Part shown: positions 54,299 through 64,000 of the stretch, piece after piece | Layout of the letters: each line of letters opens with the position of its first letter | Position numbering within the stretch: the stretch's first letter is position 1 | Source: Megachile rotundata | Taxonomy: Eukaryota; Arthropoda; Insecta; Hymenoptera; Megachilidae | Length of the DNA stretch: 64,000 nucleotides | Assembly (NCBI RefSeq): GCF_050947335.1 | Contig: NW_027473883.1 | Span: 1 to 64,000 of the forward strand | Reading direction: 5' to 3' | The notes under the pieces: model-generated | What the model was told of the DNA's origin: nothing | Seen by the model: the letters and a program-made list of their open reading frames with translations, nothing else | Databases searched by the model: none | Position numbers and translations under genes: made by a program

Positions 54299-56520
54299 GA
54301 TAACAATGAGGGTAATAAGTATAGTAATTGTCGTTCTATCAATCATATAAGCATAATATGGCTAATATTATGTGTTAGATTGATAATAATAAGAGTAATG
54401 AGTATAGTAGTTGTCGTTCTATCGATCATATCTGCATAATATGGTTAATAATATGAGTTAGATTGATAACAGTGAGGGTAATGAGTATAGTAATTGTCGT
54501 TCTATCAATCATATAAGCATAATATGGCTAATAATATGTGTTAGATTGATAATAATAAGAGTAATGAGTATAGTAGTTGTAGTTCTATCGATCATATCTG
54601 CATAATATGGTTAACAATATGAGTTATATTGATAATAATAAGAGAAATAAGTATAGTAATTGTAGTTCTACCGATCATATAAGCATAATATGGCTAATAA
54701 TATGAGTTAGATTGATAATAATAAGACTAATAAGTATAGTAATTGTCGTTCTATCGATCATATAAGCATAATATGGCTAATAATATGAGTTAGATTGATA
54801 ATAATAAGAGTAAAAAGAATAGTAATTGTCGTTCTATCGACCATATAAGCATAATATGGCTAATAATATGAGTTAGATTGATAATAATAAGAGTAATAAG
54901 TATAGTAATTATCGTTCTACCGATCATACAAGCATAATATGGCTAATCATATGAGTTAGAGTGATAATAATAAGAGTAATGAGTATAGTAATTGTCGTTC
55001 TATCGATCATATAAGCATAATATGGCTAATAATATGAGTTAGATTGATAATAATAAGACTAATAAGTATAGTAATTGTCGTTCTATCGATCATATAAGCA
55101 TAGTATGGCTAATAATATGAGTTAGATTGATAATAATAAGAGTAATAAGTATAGTAATTGTCGTTCTATCGATCACATAAGCATAATACGGCTAATAATA
55201 CGCGTTAGATTGATAGTAATAACAGTAGTAAGTATAGTAATTGTCGTTCAATCGATCATATAAGCATAATATGGCTAATAATATGAGTTAGATTGATAAC
55301 AATAAGAGTAATGAGTATAGTAATTGTCGCTCTATCGATCATATAAGCATAATATGGCTAATAATATGAGTTAGATTGATAATAATAAGAGTAAAAAGTA
55401 TAGTAATTGTCGTTCTATCGATCATATAAGCATAATATGGCTAATAATATGAGTTAGATTGATAATAATAAGAGTAATAAGTATAGTAATTATCGTTCTA
55501 CCGATCATACAAGCATAATATGGCTAACCATATGAGTTAGATTGATAATAATAAGAGTAATGAGTATAGTAATTGTCGTTCTATCGATCATATAAGCATA
55601 ATATGGCTAATAATATGAGTTAGATTGATAATAATAAGACTAATAAGTATAGTAATTGTCGTTCTATCGATCATATAAGCATAGAATGGCTAATAATATG
55701 AGTTAGATTGATAATAATAAGAGTAATAAGTATAGTAATTGTCGTTCTATCGATCATATAAGCATAATATGGCTAATAATATGAGTTAGATTGATAACAC
55801 TAAGAGTAATGGGTATAGTAATTGTCGTTCTATCGATCATATAAGCATAATATGGCTAATAATATGAGTTAGATTGATAATAATAAGACTAATAAGTATA
55901 GTAATTGTCGTTCTATCGATCATATAAGCATAATATGGCTAATAATATGAGTTAGATTGATAATAATAAGAGTAAAAAGTATAGTAATTGTCGTTCTATC
56001 GATCATATAAGCATAATATGGCTAATAATATGAGTTAGATTGATAATAATAAGAGTAATAAGTATAGTAATTATCGTTCTACCGATCATACAAGCATAAT
56101 ATGGCTAATCATATGAGTTAGATTGATAATAATAAGAGTAATAAGTATAGTAATTATCGTTCTACCGATCATACAAGCATAATATGGCTAATCGTATGAG
56201 TTAGATTGATAACAATAAGAGTAATGAGTATAGTAATTGTCGTTCTATCGATCATATAAGCATAATATGGCTAATAATATGAGTTAGATTGATAATAATA
56301 AGACTAATAAGTATAGTAATTGTCGTTCTATCGATCATATAAGCATAGTATGGCTAATAATATGAGTTAGATTGATAATAATAAGAGTAATAAGTATAGT
56401 AATTGTCGTTCTATCGATCACATAAGCATAATATGGCTAATAATACGAGTTAGATTGATAGTAATAACAGCAGTGAGTATAGTAATTGTCGTTCTATCGA
56501 TCATATAAGCATAATATGGC
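54299..56520. repeat. C segment, copy 4, last regular HOR portion
   Basis: The order matches copies 1 and 3 without the 4-monomer duplication or the 7-monomer insertion: GATAACAATGAGGG (54,299), GACCATATAAG (54,839), GGCTAACC (55,524), CATAGAATGG, GATAACACTAAG and ACAGCAGTGA (56,467). Private changes include GGTTAACAATATGAGTTATATTG (broken here as GGTTAACAATATG and GTTATATTG, about 54,610) and ATACGCGTTAG (about 55,200). At about 56,520 an AGTCAG monomer follows instead of GGTTAATAATATGAG, and the long HOR is not resumed. Confidence 0.75.
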
Positions 56521-59500
56521 TAATAATATGAGTCAGATTGATAATAATAAGAGTAATAAGTATAGTAATTTTCGTTCTATCGATCATATCTGCATAATAT
56601 GGTTAATAATATGAGTTAGAATGATAACAGTGAGTGTAATAAGTATAGTAATTGTCGTACTATCAATCATATAAGCATAATATGGCTAATAATATGTGTT
56701 AGATTGATAATAGTAAGAGTAATGAGTATAGTAGTTGTAGTTCTATCGATCATATCTGCATAATATGGTTAATAATATGAGTTAGATTGATAACAGTGAG
56801 TGTAATAAGTATAGTAATTGTCGTTCTATCAATCATATAAGCATAATATGGCTAATAATATGTGTTAGATTGATAATAATAAGAGCAAAAAGAATAGTAA
56901 TTGTCGTTCTATCGATCATATAACCATAATATGGCTAATAATGTGTGTTAGATTGATAATAATAGGAGTAATGAGTATAGTAGTTGTAGTTCTATCGATC
57001 ATATCTGCATAATATGGTTAATAATATGAGTTAGATTGATAATAATAAGAGAAATAAGCAGAGTAATTGTAGTTCTACCGATCATATAAGCATAATATGG
57101 CTAATAATATGAGTTAGATTGATAATAATAAGACTAATAAGTATAGTAATTGTCGTTCTATCGATCATATAAGCATAATATGGCTAATAATATGAGTTAG
57201 ATTGATAACAATAAGAGCAATGAGTATAGTAATTGTCGTTCTATCGGTCATATAAGCATAATATGGCTAATAATATGAGTTAGATTGATAATAATAAGAG
57301 TAATGAGTATAGTAATTGTCGTTCTATCGATCATATAAGCATAATATGGCTAATAATATGAGTCAGATTGATAATAACAAGAGTAATATGTATAGTAATT
57401 GTCGTTCTATCGATCATATCTGCATAATATGGTTAATAATATGAGTTAGATTGATAACAGTGAGTGTAATAAGTATAGTAATTGTCGTTCTATCAATCAT
57501 ATAAGCATAATATGGCTAATAATATGTGTTAGATTGATAATAATAAGAGTAATGAGTATAGTAGTTGTAGTTCTATCGATCATATCTGCATAATATGGTT
57601 AATAATATGAGTTAGATTGATAATAATAAGAGAAATAAGTATAGTAATTGTAGTTCTACCGATCATATAAGCATAATATGGCTAATAATATGAGTTAGAT
57701 TGATAATAATAAGAGTAATAAGTATAGTAATTGCCGTTCTATCGATCATATAAGCATAATATGGCTAATAACGTGAGTTAGATTCATAATAATAAGAGTA
57801 AAAAGTATAGTAATTGTCGTCCTATCGATCATATAAGCATAATATGGCTAATAATATGAGTTAGATTGATAATAATAAGAGTAATAAGTATAGTAATTAT
57901 CGTTCTACCGATCATACAAGCATAATATGGCTAATCATATGAGTTAGATTGATAATAATAAGAGTAATGAGTATAGTAATTGTCGTTCTATCGATTATAT
58001 AAGCATAATATGGCTAATAATATGAGTTAGATTGATAATAATAAGACTAATAAGTATAGTAATTGTCGTTCTATCGATCATATAAGCATAATATGGCTAA
58101 TAATATGAGTTAGATTGATAAAAATAAGAGTAATAAGTATAGTAATTGTCGTTCTATCGATCACATAAGCATAATATGGCTAATAATACGAGTTAGATTG
58201 ATAGTAATAACAGTAGTGAGTATAGTAATTGTCGTTCTATCGATCATATAAGCATAATATGGCTAATAATATGAGTTAGATTGATAACAATAAGAGCAAT
58301 GAGTATAGCAATTGTCGTTCTATCGATCATATAAGCATAATATGGCTAATAAAATGAGTTAGATTGATAATAATAAGAGTAATGAGTATAGTAATTGTCG
58401 TTCTATCGATCATATAAGCATAATATGGCTAATACTATGAGTCAGGTTGATAATAATAAGAGTAATAAGTATAGTAATTGTCGTTCTATCGATCATATTT
58501 GCATAATATGGTTAATAATATGAGTTAGATTGATAACAGTGAGTGTAATAAGTATAGTAATTGTCGTACTATCAATCATATAAGCATAATATGGCTAATA
58601 ATATGTGTTAGATTGATAATAATAAGAGTAATGAGTATAGTAGTTGTAGTTCTATCGATCATATCTGCATAATATGGTTAATAATATGAGTTAGATTGAT
58701 AATAATAAGAGAAATAAGTATAGTAGTTGTAGTTCTACCGATCATATAAGCATAATATGGCTAATGATATGAGTTAGATTGATAATGGTAAGACTAATAA
58801 GTATAGTAATTGTCGTTCTATCGATCATATAAGCATAATATGGCTAATAATATGAGTTAGATTGATAATAATAAGAGTAAAAAGAATAGTAATTGTCGTT
58901 CTATCGATCATATAAGCATAATATGGCTAATAATACGAGTTAGATTGATAGTAATAACAGTAGTGAGTATAGTAATTGTCGTTCTATCGATCACATAAGC
59001 ATAATATGGCTAATAATATGAGTTAGATTGATAACAATAAGAGTAATGAGTATAGTAATTGTCGTTCTATCGATCATATAAGCATAATATGGTTAATAAT
59101 ATGAGTTAGATTGATAACAATAAGAGCAATGAGTATAGCAATTGTCGTTCTATCGATCATATAAGCATAATATGGCTAATAATATGAGTTAGATTGATAA
59201 TAATAAGAGTAATAAGTATAGTAATTGCCGTTCTATCGATCATATAAGCATAATATGGCTAATAACATGAGTTAGATTCATAATAATAAGAGTAAAAAGT
59301 ATAGTAATTGTCGTTCTATCGATCATATAAGCATAATATGGCTAATAATATGTGTTAGATTGATAATAATAAGAGTAATGAGTATAGTAGTTGTAGTTCT
59401 ATCGATCATATCTGCATAATATGGTTAATAATATGAGTTAGATTGATAATAATAAGAGAAATAAGTATAGTAGTTGTAGTTCTACCGATCATATAAGCAT

Positions 59501-62500
59501 AATATGGCTAATGATATGAGTTAGATTGATAATGGTAAGACTAATAAGTATAGTAATTGTCGTTCTATCGATCATATAAGCATAATATGGCTAATAATAT
59601 GAGTTAGATTGATAATAATAAGAGTAAAAAGAATAGTAATTGTCGTTCTATCGATCATATAAGCATAATATGGCTAATAATATGAGTTAGATTGATAACA
59701 ATAAGAGCAATGAGTATAGTAATTGTCGTTCTATCGGTCATATAAGCATAATATGGCTAATAATATGTGTTAGATTGATAATAATAAGAGTAAAAAGAAT
59801 AGTAATTGTCGTTCTATCGATCATATAAGCATAATATGGCTAATACTATGAGTCAGGTTGATAATAATAAGAGTAATAAGTATAGTAATTGTCGTTCTAT
59901 CGATCATATTTGCATAATATGGTTAATAATATGAGTTAGATTGATAACAGTGAGTGTAATAAGTATAGTAATTGTCGTACTATCAATCATATAAGCATAA
60001 TATGGCTAATAATATGTGTTAGATTGATAATAATAAGAGTAATGAGTATAGTAGTTGTAGTTCTATCGATCATATCTGCATAATATGGTTAATAATATGA
60101 GTTAGATTGATAATAATAAGAGAAATAAGTATAGTAGTTGTAGTTCTACCGATCATATAAGCATAATATGGCTAATGATATGAGTTAGATTGATAATGGT
60201 AAGACTAATAAGTATAGTAATTGTCGTTCTATCGATCATATAAGCATAATATGGCTAATAATATGAGTTAGATTGATAATAATAAGAGTAAAAAGAATAG
60301 TAATTGTCGTTCTATCGATCATATAAGCATAATATGGCTAATAATACGAGTTAGATTGATAGTAATAACAGTAGTGAGTATAGTAATTGTCGTTCTATCG
60401 ATCACATAAGCATAATATGGCTAATAATATGAGTTAGATTGATAACAATAAGAGTAATGAGTTTAGTAATTGTCGTTCTATCGATCATATAAGCATAATA
60501 TGGCTAATAATATGAGTTAGATTGATAATAATAAGACTAATAAGTATAGTAATTGTCGTTCTATCGATCATATAAGCATAATATGGCTAATAATATGAGT
60601 TAGATTGATAATAATAAGAGTAATAAGTATAGTAATTGTCGTTCTATCGATCACATAAGCATAATATGGCTAATAATACGAGTTAGATTGATAGTAATAA
60701 CAGTAGTGAGTATAGTAATTGTCGTTCTATCGATCATATAAGCATAATATGGCTAATAATATGAGTTAGATTGATAACAATAAGAGTAATGAGTATAGTA
60801 ATTGTCGTTCTATCGATCATATAAGCATAATATGGCTAATAATATGAGTTAGATTGATAATAATAAGACTAATAAGTATGGTAATTGTCGTTCTATCGAT
60901 CATATAAGCATAATATGGCTAATAACATGAGTTAGATTGATAATAGTAAGAGTAAAAAGTATAGTAATTGTCGTTCTATCGATCATATAAGCATAATATG
61001 GCTAATAATATGAGTTAGATTGATAATAATAAGAGTAATAAGTATAGTAATTATCGTTCTACCGATCATACAAGCATAATATGGCTAATCATATGAGTTA
61101 GATTGATAATAATAAGAGTAATGAGTATAGTAATTGTCGTTCTATCGATCATATAAGCATAATATGGCTAATAATATGAGTTAGATTGATAATAATAAGA
61201 CTAATAAGTATAGTAATTGTCGTTCTATCGATCATATAAGCATAGTATGGCTAATAATATGAGTTAGATTGATAATAATAAGAGTAACAAGTATAGTAAT
61301 TGTCGTTCTATCGATCATACAAGCATAATATGGCTAATAATATGAGTTAGATTGATAATAATAAGACTAATAACTATAGTAATTGTCGTTCTATCGATCA
61401 TATAAGCATAATACGGCTAATAATATGAGGCAGATTGATAATAATAAGAGTAATAAGTGTAGTAATTGTCGTTCTATCGATCATATAAGCATAATATGGC
61501 TAATAATATGAGTCAGATTGATAATAATAAGAGTAATAAGTATAGTAATTGTCGTTCTATCGATCATATCTGCATAATATGGTTAATAATATGAGTTAGA
61601 TTGATAACAGTGAGTGTAATAAGTATAGTAATTGTCGTTCTATCAATCATATAAGCATAATATGGCTAATAATATGTGTTAGATTGATAATAATAAGAGT
61701 AAAAAGAATAGTAATTGTCGTTCTATCGATCATATAAGCATAATATGGCTAATAATACGAGTTAGATTGATAGTAATAACAGTAGTGAGTATAGTAATTG
61801 TCGTTCTATCGATCATATAAGCATAATATGGCTGATAATATGAGTTAGATTGATAACAATAAGAGTAATAAGTATAGTAATTGTCGTTCTATCGATCATA
61901 TAAGCATAATATGGCTAATAATATGAGTTAGATTGATAATGATAAGAGTAATAAGTATAGTAATTGTCGTTCTATCGATCACATAAGCATAATATGGCTA
62001 ATAATACGAGTTAGATTGATAGTAATAACAGTAGTGAGTATAGTAATTGTCGTTCTATCGATCATATAAGCATAATATGGCTAATAATATGAGTTAGATT
62101 GATAACAATAAGAGCAATGAGTATAGTAATTGTCGTTCTATCGATCATATAAGCATAATATGGATAATAATATGAGTTAGAATGATAATGATAAGAGTAA
62201 TGAGTATAGTAATTGTCGTTCTATCGATCATATAAGCATAATATGGCTAATAATATGAGTCAGATTGATAATAATAAGAGTAATAAGTATAGTAATTGTC
62301 GTTCTATCGATCATATCTGCATAATATGGTTAATAATATGAGTTAGATTGATAACAGTGAGTGTAGTAAGTATAGTAATTGTCGTTCTATCAATCATATA
62401 AGCATAATATGGCTAATAATATGTGTTAGATTGATAATAATAAGAGTAATGAGTATAGTAGTTGTAGTTCTATCGATCATATCTGCATAATATGGTTAAT

Positions 62501-64000
62501 AATATGAGTTAGATTGATAATAATAAGAGAAATGAGTATAGTAATTGTCGTTCTATCGATCATATAAGCATAATATGGCTAATAATATGAGTTAGATTGA
62601 TAATAATAAGACTAATAAGTATAGTAATTGTCGTTCTATCGATCATATAAGCATAGTATGGCTAATAATATGAGTTAGATTGATAATAATAAGAGTAATA
62701 AGTATAGTAATTGTCGTTCTATCGATCACATAAGCATAATATGGCTAATAATACAAGTTAGATTGATAGTAATAACAGTAGTGAGTATAGTAATTGTCGT
62801 TCTATCGATCATATAAGCATAATATGGCTAATAATATGAGTTAGATTGTTAACAATAAGAGTAATGAGTATAGTAATTGTCGTTCTATCGATCATATAAA
62901 CATAATATGGCTAATAATATGAGTTAGATTGATAACAATAAGAGTAATGAGTATAGTAATTGTCGTTCTATCGATCATATAAGCATAATATGGCTAATAA
63001 TATGAGCTAGATTGATAATAATAAGAGTAATAAGTATAGTAATTATCGTTCTACCGATCATACAAGCATAATATGGTTAATAATATGAGTTAGATTGATA
63101 ACAGTGAGTGTAATAAGTATAGTAATTGTCGTTCTATCAATCATATAAGCATAATATGGCTAATAATATGAGTTAGATTGATAGTAATAACAGTAGTGAG
63201 TATAGTAATTGTCGTTCTATCGATCATATAAGCATAATATGGCTAATAATATGTGTTAGATTGATAATAATAAGAGTAAAAAGAATAGTAATTGTCGTTC
63301 TATCGATCATATAAGCATAATATGGCTAATAATACGAGTTAGATTGATAGTAATAACAGTAGTGGGTATAGTAATTGTCGTTCTATCGATCATATAAGCA
63401 TAATATGGCTAATAATATGAGTTAGATTGATAACAATAAGAGTAATGAGTATAGTAATTGTAGTTCTACCGATCATATAAGCATAATATGGCTAATAATA
63501 TGGGTTAGATTGATAATAATAAGACTAATATGTATAGTAATTGTCGTTCTATCGATCATATAAGCATAATATGGCTAATAATATGAGTTAGATTGATAAT
63601 AATAAGAGTAAAAAGAATAGTAATTGTCGTTCTATCGATCATATAAGCATAATATGGCTAATAATACGAGTTAGATTGATAGTAATAACAGTAGTGAGTA
63701 TAGTAATTGTCGTTCTATCGATCATATAAGCATAATATGGCTAATAATATGAGTTAGATTGATAACAATAAGAGTAATGAGTATAGTAATTGTCGTTCTA
63801 TCGATCATATAAGCATAATATGGCTAATAATATGAGTCAGATTGATAATAATAAGAGTAATAAGTATAGTAATTGTCGTTCTATCGATCATATCTGCATA
63901 ATATGGTTAATAATATGAGTTAGATTGATAACAGTGAGTGTAATAAGTATAGTAATTGTCGTTCTATCATTCATATAAGCATAATATGGCTAATAATATG
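56521..64000. repeat. Terminal domain with short, mixed repeat order
   Basis: None of the long-HOR markers TGATGTAAG, the 3-bp deletion or GCACGC is present. Instead a cassette of TATCTGC, GGTTAATAATATGAG, GATAACAGTGAGTGTAATAAG, CTATCAATCATATAAG and ATATGTGTTAG recurs near 56.60, 56.78, 57.44, 58.52, 59.93, 61.58, 62.34, 63.08 and 63.92 kb at uneven intervals of about 0.2 to 1.6 kb. Cassettes of CACATAAGC, ATACGAG and TAACAGTAGTGAG alternate with it. Private substitutions are more frequent (AATAGGAG, AAGCAGAG, GATTCATAAT, TGGATAATAATATG). The monomer period and orientation are unchanged and the array leaves the window at the right edge. Confidence 0.75.
58588..60480. repeat. Short tandem blocks of 9 and 8 monomers
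   Basis: CTAATGATATGAG followed by GATAATGGTAAGAC occurs at 58,761, 59,508 and 60,172, spaced 747 bp (9 x 83) and 664 bp (8 x 83). Each block starts with ATATGTGTTAG and GTAGTTGTAG monomers (58,588; 59,335; 59,999). Blocks 1 and 3 continue into CACATAAGC with ATACGAG and TAACAGTAGTGAG; block 2 continues into GATAACAATAAGAG with ATCGGTCATATAAG and a CAGGTTGATAAT monomer. They are therefore alternately related rather than a simple triplication. Confidence 0.75.

Larger units (their letters stand above)
1..64000. repeat. 83-bp satellite DNA array, about 771 head-to-tail monomers
   Basis: The phase word AATATGG begins at 1, 84 and 167 and recurs about every 83 bases to the end. The commonest monomer has 33 A, 29 T, 15 G and 6 C. 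It contains, in order, GGCTAATAATATGAG, TTAGATTGATAATAATAAG, AGTAATGAGTATAGTAATTG and TCGTTCTATCGATCATATAAG. All monomers I read are on the same strand; I saw no inversion, no unique spacer and no inserted element. Departures from period are mostly isolated 1- or 3-base indels; large rearrangements keep the 83-bp register. All reading frames are closed at short intervals on both strands, so this is non-coding. The array continues past both window edges. Tandem non-coding arrays of this size are typical of eukaryotic heterochromatin; the organism and chromosomal place cannot be told from the sequence. Confidence 0.98.

Noticed and set aside
1..64000. CRISPR array
   Set aside because: The regular short repeat is suggestive at first glance, but the whole 83-bp unit is repeated; there are no unique spacers between conserved repeats and no cas genes.
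1..64000. Protein with 83-bp-encoded repeats
   Set aside because: 83 is not divisible by 3 and each monomer carries stops in several frames (for example + strand stops at 9, 17, 22 and 77; - strand stops read as CTA, TTA and TCA at 8, 21, 65 and 72), so no frame stays open beyond about 100 bases in the consensus.
1..64000. CENP-B box or telomere repeats
   Set aside because: I found no match to the core TTCG....A..CGGG arrangement and no run of a short G-rich telomeric unit.

Overview
The whole 64 kb window is one uninterrupted satellite DNA array. The unit is an AT-rich 83-bp monomer (the commonest form has 21 G+C of 83, about 25% GC), repeated head to tail about 771 times in one orientation. 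The phase starting at AATATGG begins at base 1, recurs at 84 and 167, and is still running at 64,000, so neither edge of the array is inside the window. I find no gene, tRNA, rRNA, transposon, CRISPR array or unique spacer. Because 83 is not a multiple of 3, the stops in each monomer rotate through all frames; in the consensus no frame stays open beyond roughly 100 bases on either strand. This architecture points to a eukaryotic chromosome (centromeric, pericentromeric or other constitutive heterochromatin). The lineage cannot be read from the sequence, and I do not recognise the monomer.

The array is organised in layers. (1) The monomer may itself be an old tetramer of a ~21-bp unit. (2) Small blocks of 2, 4, 6, 7, 8, 9, 12, 17 and 26 monomers have been duplicated, inserted or deleted, almost always by whole multiples of 83 bp. 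(3) Above these sits a higher-order repeat (HOR) of about 55 to 70 monomers (about 4.6 to 5.8 kb), followed by rare marker monomers. (4) In the left half a block of about 9 kb recurs with an offset of exactly 16,353 bp.

Layout. 1-2,090 is a block repeated at 10,046-12,135. 2,090-11,048 is the first copy of the 9-kb super-repeat and contains two HOR copies 5,230 bp apart. 12,136-15,960 is a variant HOR copy. 15,960-18,443 holds a 17-monomer tandem duplication. 18,443-27,401 is the second super-repeat copy. From about 28.6 kb a derived HOR family starts, marked by a 3-bp deletion in one monomer (28,946; 31,101; 36,246; 41,389; 46,449; 52,173). It first appears in a disturbed zone (28.6-36.9 kb) with a 26-monomer duplication, several deletions and a cluster of single-base indels near 33.05-33.72 kb. 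It then appears as regular copies from 36.9 to 56.5 kb, each made of a 'C segment', a marker segment and a core. From about 56.5 kb to the end the long HOR stops and shorter, mixed arrangements (8-9 monomers in one place) take over.

There is no system of cooperating genes here. The content is a history of unequal exchange, amplification and gene conversion in a satellite, together with monomer properties that may matter for chromatin: a 166-bp dimer, a 52-base C-free stretch on the + strand, CpGs confined to one spot, and short dyads at monomer junctions. Homologies between blocks were read by eye from marker variants, so block edges are good to about one monomer, and statements of near-identity rest on compared lines rather than a full alignment.
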